This document shows positions 1-9,259 of a stretch of 64,000 nucleotides of DNA, in pieces. Each line of letters opens with the position of its first letter. The first letter of the stretch is position 1. Below the pieces are notes generated by a model. That model did no database searches. It saw only the letters and a list, made by a program, of their open reading frames with translations, and was not told where the DNA came from. Made by a program: the position numbers and the translations under genes. Source of the DNA: Nitrosospira multiformis (GTDB lineage Bacteria; Pseudomonadota; Gammaproteobacteria; Burkholderiales; Nitrosomonadaceae); NCBI RefSeq assembly GCF_003050865.1, contig NZ_QAOK01000007.1, forward strand, positions 62,001 to 126,000, written 5' to 3'.

Positions 1-279
<279 letters not shown>

Positions 280-291
280 ACGGGTGGGTTA

Positions 292-1185
292 ATGCCAAAA
301 ATACGTAAAGCAGTTTTTCCTGTGGCAGGAATGGGCACGCGTTTTCTCCCCGCGACGAAGGCAAGTCCCAAGGAAATGATGCCGATTGTAGACAAGCCGC
401 TGATTCAGTACGCGGTCGAAGAGGCGATCGCAGCGGGTATCACGGAGATGATTTTCATAACAGGCCGTCACAAGCGCGCCATTGAAGACCATTTCGACAA
501 AGCGTACGAAATGGAAAGCGAGTTGGAGGCACGTGGCAAAAATGAAACGCTGGAAATGTTGCGAAGCATTCTGCCTAAAAATATTCATTGTATTTATATC
601 CGCCAATCAGAAGCGCTTGGGTTAGGCCATGCGATACTTTGCGCGCGTCCCGCGGTCGGAAATGATCCTTTTGCCGTGCTGCTGGCAGACGACTTGCTCG
701 TGGGAGATGAGCCGATCATGCGGCAGTTGGGCAAGGTGTACGAGGAGAATGGCTGTTCGATTCTGGCCGTACAGAATATCGAGCCTGAAGACACGGTAAA
801 CTATGGCATCGTGAAATGCGGCCCCGGAATGAATGGATTGCATCCCATTACCGGTATCGTGGAAAAACCTCAGCCGAAGAATGCACCCTCCACCCTGGGT
901 GTCGTGGGCCGCTATATTTTGACCCCGAAGATCTTCGAGCATCTGGAAAGGGTGCAACCGGGTGCCGGAGGGGAGATTCAACTGACCGATGGAATCGCAT
1001 CGCTTCTGCGGGAAGAACGGGCGCTGGCGTACGAATTTCGCGGAACGCGTTACGATTGCGGGAGCAAGATAGGATACCTCAAGGCCACGATTGCGCTGGC
1101 GCTCCAGCACCCGGAGGTCGGGCAGGAGTTTGCGGCGTATCTCGATGCCAGATGCGCCAAAGGCACCCCGCATACCAGCGTCTAG
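292..1185 (+). CDS. galU: UTP--glucose-1-phosphate uridylyltransferase (first copy)
   Basis: A 297-residue protein of normal GalU length. It makes UDP-glucose from UTP and glucose-1-phosphate in the cytoplasm, feeding exopolysaccharide, LPS and glycogen/trehalose-type pathways. The nucleotide-binding loop [15 protein letters not shown] lies near the N-terminus, followed by the [19 protein letters not shown] substrate region, LLADDLL around residue 130 and [10 protein letters not shown] near residue 230. It starts with ATG 12 bp after ligA, so it is probably co-transcribed with it. A clear paralogue lies at 32796-33824. Function is assigned by family; which copy serves which polymer cannot be told from sequence. 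Confidence 0.93.
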   Translation: MPKIRKAVFPVAGMGTRFLPATKASPKEMMPIVDKPLIQYAVEEAIAAGITEMIFITGRHKRAIEDHFDKAYEMESELEARGKNETLEMLRSILPKNIHCIYIRQSEALGLGHAILCARPAVGNDPFAVLLADDLLVGDEPIMRQLGKVYEENGCSILAVQNIEPEDTVNYGIVKCGPGMNGLHPITGIVEKPQPKNAPSTLGVVGRYILTPKIFEHLERVQPGAGGEIQLTDGIASLLREERALAYEFRGTRYDCGSKIGYLKATIALALQHPEVGQEFAAYLDARCAKGTPHTSV

Positions 1186-1249
1186 CCATCTATCCGCTGC
1201 CCGATCGAATTTTTCCTGTTCCTCATTCTTCATCAGGTTATCCGTGCCG

Positions 1250-1795
1250 ATGCTCCCATACCAGGATGCACAGAAAATTCTGAGAGAAGCAGAGCAGATA
1301 TTTCCTGCTGATGCTGTAGTGGAAACCGTCAGGCGTATGGCAGTCGATATTACGGCTGTCCTGGCACATCGTTATCCTTTGGTGCTGAGCATCATGGGAG
1401 GCGCGGTCGTGTTTACCGGGCAACTGCTTCCCCTGCTGGAGTTCCCGCTTAATTTCGATTATCTTCATGTCAGCCGTTACGCTGAAAAAATGCGGGGTGG
1501 CAGGATCGACTGGAAAGTCTCGCCGGGCGAGAATGTGCAAGACCGGGTCGTACTGGTGGTGGATGATATCCTTGATGAAGGAATTACGCTCGCCGCCATA
1601 CGTGAATGGGTGATGAGCCACGGCGCAGCAGCATTTTATAGCGCCGTTTTCGCCGATAAGGATATTGCCAGCCCCAAGCCGATCAGGGCGGATTTTGTGG
1701 GTCTTGTGGTGCCGAACCGCTACGTCTTCGGCTTCGGCATGGATATATATGGCGCCTGGCGCAATTTGCCCGCCATCTATGCCTTGAAAGAGTGA
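1250..1795 (+). CDS. hpt: Hypoxanthine-guanine phosphoribosyltransferase
   Basis: A 181-residue type I phosphoribosyltransferase. It converts hypoxanthine or guanine plus PRPP to IMP or GMP. The PRPP-binding motif is clear (VVLVVDDILDEGITL, about residues 100-114), and the N-terminal half has the ALSIMGGAV-like stretch of HPRTs. The open frame runs upstream into galU to 1091, but the ATG at 1250 begins the conserved part (MLPYQDAQKIL) and was chosen as the start. The next gene, 16 bp downstream, is a methylthioinosine/methylthioadenosine phosphorylase; if it releases hypoxanthine, HPRT would recapture that base, so the pair makes metabolic sense as an operon. Confidence 0.88.
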   Translation: MLPYQDAQKILREAEQIFPADAVVETVRRMAVDITAVLAHRYPLVLSIMGGAVVFTGQLLPLLEFPLNFDYLHVSRYAEKMRGGRIDWKVSPGENVQDRVVLVVDDILDEGITLAAIREWVMSHGAAAFYSAVFADKDIASPKPIRADFVGLVVPNRYVFGFGMDIYGAWRNLPAIYALKE

Positions 1796-1811
1796 GGTAA
1801 AATCCAGAGAT

Positions 1812-2558
1812 ATGCTTGCAATTATTGGCGGGACCGGAATGGCCCAGCTTGAGTGTCTTGAAATTTCCCATCAGAAAGTTGTAACGACCCCTTATGGGGA
1901 ACCATCAGGTCCTCTGACTTTTGGCAAGATACGTAACAATACGGTCGTTTTTCTGGCGCGTCATGGATATGGCCATACGATTCCCCCTCACGAGGTGAAT
2001 TACCGCGCCAATCTGTGGGCATTGCAGTCGGTGAATCTGACGAGGGTGATAGCGGTTGCTTCGGTAGGTGGAATCCGTCCTGATCTCGCACCGGGCACGG
2101 TGGTGATTCCCGACCAGATCATCGACTATACCCACAGTCGCAAGTACACCTATTACGATGGCAAGGACCGGTCAGTGACCTACATCGATTTCACCGAGCC
2201 CTATTGTCCTTTGACCCGCAAGCGTCTCCTGGAAGCAGCAGGATGTGCCGGCGAAAAGGTGCTTGACGGAGGGGTTTATGGGGCAACCCAGGGGCCGCGA
2301 CTCGAAACTGCGGCTGAAATCAACCGGCTGGAGCGGGATGGGGTTGACATGGTTGGAATGACGGGTATGCCCGAGGCCGCGCTTGCCAAGGAGTTGGGCC
2401 TGTGCTATGCAACCATGGGAGTAGTCGCAAATTATGCGGCCGGCCGTAAAAGCAGTGCTCATCTCATCCGCCTGGATGAGGCGCATGCCGTTCTGGAAAA
2501 AACGATGGTCAGGGTCAGAAATATTCTCGAATGGGTGGTAACGCTCGATGCCGATTAA
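1812..2558 (+). CDS. S-methyl-5'-thioinosine phosphorylase (MTAP/PNP family)
   Basis: A 248-residue purine nucleoside phosphorylase of the MTAP branch. Visible motifs are the phosphate loop IIGGTG at residues 4-9, ARHG...[22 protein letters not shown] in the middle and [15 protein letters not shown] toward the end. The overall pattern matches the Pseudomonas methylthioinosine phosphorylase (PA3004 type) more than true MTA phosphorylases, judged from memory. It would split 5'-methylthioinosine from polyamine or quorum-signal synthesis into hypoxanthine and methylthioribose-1-phosphate. It lies between hpt, which salvages hypoxanthine, and def, overlapping def by 11 bp. MTA as substrate remains an alternative; biochemical specificity is inferred. 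Confidence 0.82.
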   Translation: MLAIIGGTGMAQLECLEISHQKVVTTPYGEPSGPLTFGKIRNNTVVFLARHGYGHTIPPHEVNYRANLWALQSVNLTRVIAVASVGGIRPDLAPGTVVIPDQIIDYTHSRKYTYYDGKDRSVTYIDFTEPYCPLTRKRLLEAAGCAGEKVLDGGVYGATQGPRLETAAEINRLERDGVDMVGMTGMPEAALAKELGLCYATMGVVANYAAGRKSSAHLIRLDEAHAVLEKTMVRVRNILEWVVTLDAD

Positions 2559-3081
2559 ACCTGTCCTCAAAATGGGCGATCCCCGCTTACTGGAAGTGGC
2601 TCGGAAGGTGGAGAATTTCAGCACCCCTGAGTTCGAAACATTGCTTCGAGACATGCATGATACGATGGAGGCGCTGGAAGGCGCCGGCCTGGCTGCACCG
2701 CAGATCGGGATCGGCCTGCAGGTTGTCATTTTCGGGGTGAAGAGTAATCCGCGCTATCCAGATGCGGAGGAGGTACCCTACACGGTGCTGGCAAATCCGG
2801 TACTGACCCCTCTCACGGAATATATGGAGCAGGATTGGGAAGGCTGCCTCAGCGTTCCCGGCATGCGCGGGATGGTCCCCCGGTATGCCAGAATACGTTA
2901 TGAGGGTTCGGACCAATATGGTAACCGCATAGACCGGACGGTGGAGGGATTTCACGCCCGGGTGGTGCAACACGAATGCGATCACTTGCAGGGGATTCTC
3001 TACCCGATGCGGATTACTGATTTTCGCACGTTCGGTTTTACCGATGTGCTGTTCCCGGACAGGCCACCCTTAGCCGAGTAG
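2548..3081 (+). CDS. def: Peptide deformylase
   Basis: A 177-residue metalloenzyme that removes the formyl group from the N-terminal methionine of new proteins. All three signature motifs are intact: [10 protein letters not shown] at residues 45-54, EGCLS with the metal-ligand Cys100, and HECDH at 142-146 giving two metal-ligand histidines and the catalytic Glu143. The start codon lies 11 bp inside the preceding phosphorylase gene, so the two are translationally linked. def is usually beside fmt or the DprA/Sun genes; here it is the end of a purine-salvage operon. The convergent aroK begins (3' end) 55 bp downstream. Confidence 0.94.
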   Translation: MPIKPVLKMGDPRLLEVARKVENFSTPEFETLLRDMHDTMEALEGAGLAAPQIGIGLQVVIFGVKSNPRYPDAEEVPYTVLANPVLTPLTEYMEQDWEGCLSVPGMRGMVPRYARIRYEGSDQYGNRIDRTVEGFHARVVQHECDHLQGILYPMRITDFRTFGFTDVLFPDRPPLAE

Positions 3082-3136
3082 CGATTTCCCAATCGGCGGA
3101 AGGGAAACGAACAGAACCTTCCAACCGCTTTTTATT

Positions 3137-3724
3137 TTATCCGGTACGGGATGAGATCGTCAGCTGTTGTGCCAGCGATTGAGCCAGATGCCGAGGGCTT
3201 CGTTTCCCGCTCTCAACCACGATATGCGCTGTCTCCCGGTATAACGGGTCACGCTGCACAAACAGTTCAGCCAGTCTTGCGCGGGGGTCGGAGGTTTGCA
3301 GCAGCGGACGGTTCTTGTCATGCCGGGTGCGGCGCCATAAATCGTCGATGGACGTTCGCAGATATATCACGGTGCCGCCGTGCTTCAGCATTGTCCGGTT
3401 TGCTCCGCTCAATACGGCTCCGCCTCCCGTCGCCAGAATGATATTCCTTGCATTCATGAGTTCGGACAATATCTCGGTTTCGCGCCTGCGAAAGCCGGCT
3501 TCTCCTTCGATCTCGAAGATCGTGGGAATGCTGACACCCGTTCGTTTCTGTATTTCCCGATCCGAGTCGTAAAAGGTTTTTTCCAGGAAATGGGAGAGGA
3601 GTCTGCCCACCGTCGTTTTTCCGGCGCCCATCATCCCGACCAGGAAGATGTTGCCGGTGGCTGTGCGAGTGTCAGGCTCCCCTTTCGCATCAACTGCGGG
3701 AACAACTGCATCTGTTGAAATCAT
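3137..3724 (-). CDS. aroK: Shikimate kinase
   Basis: A 195-residue P-loop kinase that phosphorylates shikimate at O3 with ATP in chorismate synthesis. It has a Walker A loop GMMGAGKTT at residues 30-38, the substrate-binding FYDSDREI region (Asp53, Asp55) and an ATGGGAVLS stretch. The N-terminal extension of about 24 residues before the core contains no alternative ATG, GTG or TTG, so the first ATG is kept even though its Shine-Dalgarno site is poor. In most proteobacteria aroK directly precedes aroB; here aroB is about 58 kb away at 61552, and aroK stands convergent to def. Confidence 0.93.
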   Translation of the reverse strand: MISTDAVVPAVDAKGEPDTRTATGNIFLVGMMGAGKTTVGRLLSHFLEKTFYDSDREIQKRTGVSIPTIFEIEGEAGFRRRETEILSELMNARNIILATGGGAVLSGANRTMLKHGGTVIYLRTSIDDLWRRTRHDKNRPLLQTSDPRARLAELFVQRDPLYRETAHIVVESGKRSPRHLAQSLAQQLTISSRTG

Positions 3725-3826
3725 CGGGAGAATTGTAGCGGAAATACAGGTGTTACACCTATTCCACCGCCTCGAGTTTTCAATGCTCCGCCCGATTTTT
3801 CACAGGGAATATCAAAAGACCGCTGC

Positions 3827-4150
3827 TCACTTCTCCCGCATGGGAGGCACTTTGGTGAACTCATTCCTGTTCAGTCTGCCATCCCGGTCGATATCAAGAC
3901 TGTGGAAAACCTGGGGAGACATTTTCTGCACCGCGGCCTCCCTCATGGTTATGTACCCATCTTCATCGGTGTCGTACAGTTCCCAGGGCGGCGTGACAAC
4001 TTCACGCACATCCGGTTTTCGTTCCGCGGAAACTTCCGCGAAGACCAAGGCCGGAAGGCCGAAAGCAACGATTATAAACGCGATGCTAATGCTTCCTGAT
4101 ATATAGCGACTTTTCAAATCAACTCCACTGAATTGCGGTTGCGATTGCAC
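3827..4150 (-). CDS. Exported EF-hand calcium-binding protein
   Basis: A 107-residue protein with a hydrophobic segment near residues 17-38 that looks like a signal peptide or anchor, placing the rest in the periplasm. Two EF-hand loops follow: YDTDEDGYITMREA and LDIDRDGRLNRNEF, both with the D-x-D-x-D-G pattern and a terminal Glu. Such small proteins bind calcium; the role in this organism is unknown. It lies downstream of the microprotein and the Yqj-like genes on the same strand. A second small exported EF-hand protein is at 41539-41841. The exact start is uncertain, because the first 15 residues before the hydrophobic stretch are unusually polar. Confidence 0.72.
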   Translation of the reverse strand: MQSQPQFSGVDLKSRYISGSISIAFIIVAFGLPALVFAEVSAERKPDVREVVTPPWELYDTDEDGYITMREAAVQKMSPQVFHSLDIDRDGRLNRNEFTKVPPMREK

Positions 4151-4208
4151 GCAGGGGGCGGAGGGAGCAGAAAACTCCGCGCGACCGTATGGATTGGGAT
4201 TGGCTCGC

Positions 4209-4289
4209 CTAATTCATCAAAAAGTAAACGATGATTAAAACAAACGCAGGCACACCCAGAAGCCAGGCAATAAAATATTTCCCCATCAT
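4209..4289 (-). CDS. 26-residue single-pass membrane microprotein
   Basis: A very short frame on the minus strand: ATG ATG at 4289/4286, stop TAG at 4209-4211. The product begins MMGKYFIAWLLGVPAFV and continues as one hydrophobic helix ending in Tyr-Phe-Leu-Met-Asn, so almost the entire peptide is a transmembrane segment with an N-terminal lysine. A GGGAG Shine-Dalgarno sequence sits 4-5 bases before the first ATG, which supports translation. Similar tiny proteins of the form MGK-hydrophobic-GVP-hydrophobic are, from memory, often annotated near YqjD/YqjE-type stress genes in betaproteobacteria. It lies between the EF-hand gene and that cluster. Function is unknown. Confidence 0.6.
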   Translation of the reverse strand: MMGKYFIAWLLGVPAFVLIIVYFLMN

Positions 4290-4381
4290 AATTCTCCCGA
4301 GAAAACTGAAAAACCTTTCTCCATGACAATTTTTCCTGTGCTTTTTAAATGACGGTGCTTCTATTGCTTCCACACTCGAAG

Positions 4382-4729
4382 TTACATCCGCCCGCGGGAA
4401 TTCAGCGACCTTATCACCGCCGGCAGAACCTCACGCATCAGCAGGGTTCTCGCGCTGCTGCCCAGGACGCCGGAGGACAGGGCAATGCCGCTTTTTACCG
4501 CTTTGCTCAACGATCTGGAGGGTACTGTGGACAACACGACTAACAGACCCAGTGAGATAGAGTAGGGGTGGCGCGCTATGAACCTGAATGTTCGGCTGCG
4601 CGGAAAAACATCGTCGTCCGTCGCCTCCGTTCGCTCATCCTCATGTCCATATCTGGATCGATATTCCCTGCGGGTGGCGTTCATCCGCTCCAACAGCGCC
4701 TTTTTTTCATATTCCAGTGAGGTGCTCAT
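4382..4729 (-). CDS. Hypothetical membrane protein of the YqjD/YqjE-like cluster
   Basis: A 115-residue protein I do not recognise with certainty. The first 45 residues are highly charged (EYEKKALLERMNATRREYRSRYGHEDER), followed by one hydrophobic stretch (YSISLGLLVVLSTVP, about residues 56-70) and a second weakly hydrophobic stretch. Its start overlaps the stop of the YqjE-like gene by 4 bp (ATGA type), so it is co-translated with it. Position and build resemble YqjK-like proteins that follow yqjD-yqjE in enterobacteria, but sequence similarity is not evident to me. An inner-membrane location is likely. Confidence 0.7.
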   Translation of the reverse strand: MSTSLEYEKKALLERMNATRREYRSRYGHEDERTEATDDDVFPRSRTFRFIARHPYSISLGLLVVLSTVPSRSLSKAVKSGIALSSGVLGSSARTLLMREVLPAVIRSLNSRGRM

Positions 4730-5094
4730 ACAATATCCTTCATCAGCTTGATATCCTGCTGCAGTTCATCACGCACGGTATCAAAAGCTGAAACAGAATC
4801 TGTCTGACCGGGGGTTGTGAAATAAACTACAAAGGCAGTCAAGGCATAGAAAGCGACAACCCCCCAGGCGGAGACCACGCGATAGGGGGTGTCCCAGAAA
4901 GTAACGATCACCGCAACTCCTGCGAACACCAGACTCAAGACGGAGAGAAACCCTATCACGACGTAGCCGATCAACCGTCGCTTGAAATTCTTCCCCTGAA
5001 TCTCCACGGATATTTTTACCAGCTCAAGGTATTCGCTGAGGCGTTCCAGGATAAGAGCTCCAATTTCTTTCGCTTTTTTAATGGTCTCAAACAT
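4726..5094 (-). CDS. Phage-holin-superfamily membrane protein, YqjE-like
   Basis: A 122-residue protein with an amphipathic N-terminal helix (FETIKKAKEIGALILERLSEYLELVKIS), then two membrane helices at about residues 43-67 and 75-95 and a charged C-terminal helix. This is the layout of the YqjE / Holin-X family (Pfam family 3 of phage holins), small inner-membrane proteins of stationary phase and envelope stress. It follows the DUF883 gene by 37 bp and overlaps the next gene by 4 bp, forming a compact operon. There is no lysis cassette nearby, so a true phage holin role is unlikely. Confidence 0.8.
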   Translation of the reverse strand: MFETIKKAKEIGALILERLSEYLELVKISVEIQGKNFKRRLIGYVVIGFLSVLSLVFAGVAVIVTFWDTPYRVVSAWGVVAFYALTAFVVYFTTPGQTDSVSAFDTVRDELQQDIKLMKDIV

Positions 5095-5131
5095 GGCGGT
5101 TCATCTCGGGTTAAGTAGCGGAACGCGTAGC

Positions 5132-5551
5132 TTAACGACGGGCCAGCAACAGGCCGATTATCAGGCCGATCCCGGCCGCGTAGCCAACCGATTGAAGAGG
5201 GTGGTCACGTATGCACTCCTTCGAGCACTCGACGGCATAGTCGAATTGTTCTTGGGCATCCTCCGCCAGGTCGTGGGCAGCCTCGCGAGTGTCAGCAATT
5301 TTTGCCATAAGTTTTTCCTTGGCTTCTTCCAGGTCAACGTCTGACAGATTGGGAATGCGGGAAATGAGATCATCCAGGTCAGCTCTCAGTTTTGCAAATT
5401 CGTCCCTTGCCACCGATCCGACTTCCTGACCTGCCGATTTCGCTGCCCGGCCTACACGCCGGGCCGCATCGCCCGCATGCTGAGTCATATTCTCCGCAGC
5501 TTCCCGAGTATCGTTCGCCGCATTCTCATTCTTTGAGGTATCCTGTGCCAT
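5132..5551 (-). CDS. DUF883 family protein (ElaB/YqjD-like)
   Basis: A 139-residue, mostly helical protein. Residues 1-110 are rich in Ala, Glu, Asp and Lys with coiled-coil character, and the C-terminus is a single hydrophobic helix ending GIGLIIGLLLARR, the hallmark tail anchor of ElaB/YqjD proteins. In E. coli these are inner-membrane, ribosome-associated stationary-phase proteins. It is the first gene of the minus-strand cluster 5551-3827 and diverges from rpsB, with about 520 bp between the two start codons. An AGGAGA-like Shine-Dalgarno precedes the ATG. The ribosome link is family knowledge, not seen here. Confidence 0.88.
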   Translation of the reverse strand: MAQDTSKNENAANDTREAAENMTQHAGDAARRVGRAAKSAGQEVGSVARDEFAKLRADLDDLISRIPNLSDVDLEEAKEKLMAKIADTREAAHDLAEDAQEQFDYAVECSKECIRDHPLQSVGYAAGIGLIIGLLLARR

Positions 5552-5777
5552 GTTCTTCTCCTTTATTTGGTTTCATTGAAAGATGGGCGGTACTTGTTCA
5601 GTACGCGTCAGGTGCCAGTTTCCGGCAGTTGCAGATGCCGGTCTGTTCGTTGACACACATAGCACATCCATAGGTTCTAATCCGCAGATTCCCCTCAACT
5701 CCCCTCCGCGAGCGGGGTGCTCCTCTCCTGTGAATAGTGGGACCACTGTATCCGTACCTGGCGTTGCACAAGTTCAA

Positions 5778-5807
5778 TTGAGTGAATCAATTCAGGAATG
5801 GTATAAT
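5778..5807 (+). promoter_or_regulatory. Candidate sigma-70 promoter for rpsB-tsf-pyrH
   Basis: TTGAGT at 5778-5783 and a perfect TATAAT at 5802-5807 are separated by 18 bp. This is the only good -35/-10 pair I found in the 520-bp divergent region, and it would give a leader of about 255 nt before rpsB. Not verified by mapping. Confidence 0.6.
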
Positions 5808-5814
5808 CTATAGT

Positions 5815-6070
5815 TAGCTCGGCCTCATCCAGTTTGCAGACGCAGGTTTGTTCGCAAGATTGAGTCCTGCTGCCATTCTTTCCGCGGTACTGCTTCGCGC
5901 CGCTACAGTTGCTGCGGGTAGCGTTCATTACTGCATCCAGATGGGACGGCCAAGTTAAACGTCGGTTGTCGGTTCAAATTCACACATCTGCCTGTTTCGA
6001 AAAGGGTGCTCTGCATAGAAGGGGAGCAACTATGGCGGATGGAGGCTCAACCCTTAAAAGAGGAAATTTT
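5815..6070 (+). promoter_or_regulatory. Long rpsB 5' untranslated leader, possible S2 autoregulatory element
   Basis: About 255 nt lie between the candidate promoter and the rpsB start. Apart from an in-frame open stretch from 5909 that has no conserved protein, nothing coding is seen. Ribosomal protein S2 is known to repress its own rpsB mRNA through the leader in gammaproteobacteria. The length here allows the same control, but I could not recognise the conserved fold by eye. The rest of the gap, 5552-5777, holds presumed upstream sequence of the DUF883 gene; I see nothing else there. Confidence 0.35.
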
Positions 6071-6826
6071 ATGTCAGTAACGATGCGGCAAATGCTGGAG
6101 GCAGGAGTCCATTTCGGACATCAGACCCGCTTCTGGAGTCCCAGGATGGCACCCTATATTTTTGGCCATCGCAACAAGATACACATCATCAATCTGGAAA
6201 AAACCCTGGTAATGTACCAGGAAGCGATGAATTACGTGCGTCAGTTGGCGGCCAACAAGGGCACGATTTTATTTGTCGGAACCAAGCGGCAGGCACGGGA
6301 CATCGTGCGCGAGGAAGCGATGCGCTGCGGGTCGCCCTTTGTCGACCAACGCTGGCTCGGTGGAATGCTCACCAACTTCAAGACGATCAAGCAATCCGTT
6401 AAAAGACTCCATGATATGGAAACGATGATGGAGGATGGAACGCTTGACAAGCTTTCCAAGAAAGAAGCATTGGATCTGCAGCGCGAACTGGAGAAACTCA
6501 ATCGCAGTCTGGGAGGCATCAAGGACATGAAGAGTCTGCCGGATGCCATGTTCGTTATCGATGTCGGCTATCAGAAAGGGGCGATAACCGAGGCCAGGAA
6601 GCTCGGTATCCCTATCGTCGGTATTGTGGACAGTAACCATAGTCCGGCCGGTGTGGATTATGTCATTCCCGGAAACGACGATTCCAGCCAGGCAATTCGC
6701 CTTTATGCTCGCGGTGTCGCGGACGCCATTCTGGAAGGCCGAAATCAGGCCATCCAGGAAATTGTACAGGGTGTACAGGGCGATTTCGAGGAAGTGGATG
6801 AGGCAGTAGCCGGCGAACAGGGATAA
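6071..6826 (+). CDS. rpsB: 30S ribosomal protein S2
   Basis: A 251-residue S2 protein from the ATG at 6071, preceded by AGAGGAAAT as ribosome-binding site. It opens [22 protein letters not shown], the universal S2 start, and contains [23 protein letters not shown] and the [19 protein letters not shown] segment. The open frame continues upstream to 5909, but that part has no S2 similarity and lies in the leader. S2 joins the 30S subunit late and contacts S1. rpsB-tsf-pyrH-frr is one of the most conserved bacterial gene strings. Confidence 0.97.
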   Translation: MSVTMRQMLEAGVHFGHQTRFWSPRMAPYIFGHRNKIHIINLEKTLVMYQEAMNYVRQLAANKGTILFVGTKRQARDIVREEAMRCGSPFVDQRWLGGMLTNFKTIKQSVKRLHDMETMMEDGTLDKLSKKEALDLQRELEKLNRSLGGIKDMKSLPDAMFVIDVGYQKGAITEARKLGIPIVGIVDSNHSPAGVDYVIPGNDDSSQAIRLYARGVADAILEGRNQAIQEIVQGVQGDFEEVDEAVAGEQG

Positions 6827-6916
6827 GGGATAAATTTCGTCGGAGTGGGGCACGTGAATCCGTGCCGGAGGCGCACACATCCAGCGCTTCTTTTTTGAAA
6901 ATTATCTGGAGCGAAT

Positions 6917-7825
6917 ATGGCGGAAATCACCGCACAAATGGTGAAGGAATTGCGCGAGATGACGGGTCTCGGCATGATGGAGTGTAAGAAGGCCTTGACT
7001 GAAACCGACGGAGACATGAAAGCCGCGGAAGACCTTCTGCGGATCAAGAGTGGTGCCAAGGCGAGCAAGGCAGCCGGACGGACTGCAGCGGAAGGGATGG
7101 TGGCGGCTCATATCGCACGTGACGGCAGGAGCGGTGCGCTGGTGGAAGTCAACTGCGAAACCGATTTTGTCGCAAGGAACGAGGACTTCATCCGCTTTGC
7201 GCACAGTCTTGCAGAATTGCTGACAACGGAAAGCATAGCGGACAACGAAGCGCTCGCAAATGCCAGGTTGGCAAACGGTGAAAGTGTAGAGGAGTTCCGG
7301 AAAGCCCTCGTAATGAGGCTGGGCGAGAATATCAGCATACGCCGTTTTGCGCACTATCAGGTGGCCGGTTCGCAGGATCGTCTTGCATCCTATCTGCACG
7401 GGGCAAAAATAGGAGTCATGATCGATTATACGGGTGGCGATCAGGTCCTGGGCAAGGACCTCGCGATGCATATCGCCGCCAGCAAGCCGGTGTGCGTGTC
7501 AAGCGAACAGGTCTCTCCGGAGCTGCTGGAGCGTGAACGCCAGATATATACCGCCCAGGCAGCGGAGAGCGGGAAGCCGGCCGATATCGTTGCGCGCATG
7601 GTCGATGGCCGTATTGCCAAATATCTCGCCGAGATAACGCTTCTGGGGCAGTCGTTCGTCAAAAATCCGGATCAGACGGTGAAACAGCTGCTCGCAGAAA
7701 AATCCGCCCAGGTCAACGGTTTTACTTTGTATATCGTTGGGGAAGGGATAGAAAAGAAATCTGGCGATTTTGCTGCCGAAGTCATGGCGCAAGTGGGTCA
7801 GGCCAACCAGGAAAAAGCTTCTTAG
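6917..7825 (+). CDS. tsf: Elongation factor Ts
   Basis: A 302-residue guanine-nucleotide exchange factor for EF-Tu. The N-terminal UBA-like module has the typical [22 protein letters not shown], and the [12 protein letters not shown] motif that contacts EF-Tu follows near residue 78. Length is slightly above the usual 280-295. It lies 90 bp after rpsB; that gap has no clear hairpin, so read-through is likely. pyrH starts 16 bp after its stop. Confidence 0.97.
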   Translation: MAEITAQMVKELREMTGLGMMECKKALTETDGDMKAAEDLLRIKSGAKASKAAGRTAAEGMVAAHIARDGRSGALVEVNCETDFVARNEDFIRFAHSLAELLTTESIADNEALANARLANGESVEEFRKALVMRLGENISIRRFAHYQVAGSQDRLASYLHGAKIGVMIDYTGGDQVLGKDLAMHIAASKPVCVSSEQVSPELLERERQIYTAQAAESGKPADIVARMVDGRIAKYLAEITLLGQSFVKNPDQTVKQLLAEKSAQVNGFTLYIVGEGIEKKSGDFAAEVMAQVGQANQEKAS

Positions 7826-7841
7826 CCCGGCCGGATTGCTC

Positions 7842-8558
7842 ATGACCTTACCCGCTTATAAGCGCATCCTGCTGAAGCTCTCGGGCGAAGCTCTCATGGG
7901 TGACGATAGTTATGGCATCAACCGGGATGTAATCGAGCGAATCGTGGCCGAGATAGCCGAAGTGAATCAGATGGGTGTCGAGGTTGCGGTAGTGATAGGC
8001 GGTGGCAACATTTTCCGGGGGATGACCTCCTCCGCGGAAGGCATGGACCGAGCGACCGCGGACTATATGGGAATGCTGGCTACCGTCATGAATGCGCTAG
8101 CGTTGCAGGATGCGATGCGCCGGGCGGGCCTGGTGAGCAGGGTGCAATCCGCCCTGCGCATCGATCAGGTGGTGGAACCGTATATCCGGGGCAAGGCAAT
8201 ACGCTACCTGGAGGCAGGCAAGGTGGTCATTTTTGCCGCCGGCACCGGTAATCCATTTTTTACGACTGATACAGCGGCGGCTCTGCGGGGAATGGAGATG
8301 AACGTGGATATCGTGCTCAAGGCCACCAAGGTCGATGGCGTATATACCACTGATCCCAAGGTAAACCCGGACGCAGAACGCTACCAGAGGCTGTCGTTCG
8401 ATACAGCTATTGCCGAGAATCTCAAGGTAATGGACGCGACGGCGCTGACGTTGTGCCGCGACCAGAAGCTTCCGCTCAAAGTCTTCAGTATCTTCAAGGC
8501 GGGAGCGTTGAAACGGGTAGTCATGGGTGAAGAAGAGGGTACGTTGGTAGAGGTCTGA
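7842..8558 (+). CDS. pyrH: UMP kinase
   Basis: A 238-residue amino-acid-kinase-fold enzyme that phosphorylates UMP to UDP. The ATG at 7842 begins [20 protein letters not shown], the standard PyrH start; the frame is open further upstream into tsf but without conserved sequence. Visible signatures are [11 protein letters not shown], the [18 protein letters not shown] segment, [19 protein letters not shown] and [10 protein letters not shown]. PyrH is usually a hexamer regulated by GTP and UTP. Together with tsf it forms the expected operon; frr follows after 143 bp. Confidence 0.96.
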   Translation: MTLPAYKRILLKLSGEALMGDDSYGINRDVIERIVAEIAEVNQMGVEVAVVIGGGNIFRGMTSSAEGMDRATADYMGMLATVMNALALQDAMRRAGLVSRVQSALRIDQVVEPYIRGKAIRYLEAGKVVIFAAGTGNPFFTTDTAAALRGMEMNVDIVLKATKVDGVYTTDPKVNPDAERYQRLSFDTAIAENLKVMDATALTLCRDQKLPLKVFSIFKAGALKRVVMGEEEGTLVEV

Positions 8559-8672
8559 GTGCTTTCTGGCTACCCTGACTACTGACTATCTGGCCGGACT
8601 TATAGAGCACCACAGCTTGAATTGTCGGCATCATGCTGCGGCAGGGGTGCCGAAATCAGGATGGCCTTGGGC

Positions 8673-8678
8673 TATAAT
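8673..8678 (+). promoter_or_regulatory. Possible -10 element ahead of frr
   Basis: A perfect TATAAT lies 24 bp before the frr start codon, in a gap of 143 bp after pyrH. No convincing -35 hexamer sits 16-18 bp upstream, so this is only a weak hint of a separate frr promoter. Confidence 0.25.
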
Positions 8679-8701
8679 CATTTACGTCATTTCTAACTAT
8701 C

Positions 8702-9259
8702 ATGATTGCCGAGATAAAAAAATCCGCCGAGCAGAAAATGCAGAAAAGCCTGGAAGCATTGAAACTGGATCTGGGCAAGATACGAACCGGGCGCGCCCAT
8801 ACGGGTCTGCTGGATCACGTCACCGTGGATTATTACGGGAATCCGACAGCAATCAACCAGGTGGCAAACATCAACCTTGCGGATGCCCGCACCATTACCG
8901 TAGCGCCATGGGAAAAAAAGATGCTGGGGGCGATAGAAAAAGCTATCCGCAATTCAGACCTGGGGTTGAATCCCGCGACCGTAGGTGAATTGATCCGCGT
9001 ACCCATGCCGCCGCTCACCGAGGAACGGAGGCGCGATCTCACCAAGGTGGTAAAGCATGAGGGGGAAGCGGCGCGCGTGGCAATGCGAAACATTCGCCGG
9101 GACGCAAATGCGCATCTGAAGGACCTGCTCAAGGAAAAAAAGATTGCCGAGGATGAAGAACGCCGGGGGCAGGATGATATCCAGAAACTTACCGATCGCT
9201 ATATCGCGGAAATAGACAAGCTCCTCCAGGTCAAAGAAGCCGAGTTGATGGCCGTATAA
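8702..9259 (+). CDS. frr: Ribosome recycling factor
   Basis: A 185-residue protein of exactly the family length. With EF-G it splits post-termination ribosomes. It shows the long N-terminal helix ([20 protein letters not shown]), the [13 protein letters not shown] segment, domain II with [15 protein letters not shown], and the C-terminal helices [20 protein letters not shown]. Start is the ATG at 8702. It keeps its conserved place between pyrH and uppS. Confidence 0.97.
   Translation: MIAEIKKSAEQKMQKSLEALKLDLGKIRTGRAHTGLLDHVTVDYYGNPTAINQVANINLADARTITVAPWEKKMLGAIEKAIRNSDLGLNPATVGELIRVPMPPLTEERRRDLTKVVKHEGEAARVAMRNIRRDANAHLKDLLKEKKIAEDEERRGQDDIQKLTDRYIAEIDKLLQVKEAELMAV

Noticed and set aside
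4114-4329. 71-residue minus-strand frame overlapping the microprotein
   Set aside because: Different frame from the microprotein, with mixed polar composition and no Shine-Dalgarno; the 26-residue frame is better supported.
4726-5094. Prophage remnant suggested by the holin-like protein
   Set aside because: No endolysin, spanin or other phage gene is near; the pairing with DUF883 fits the chromosomal yqj cluster.
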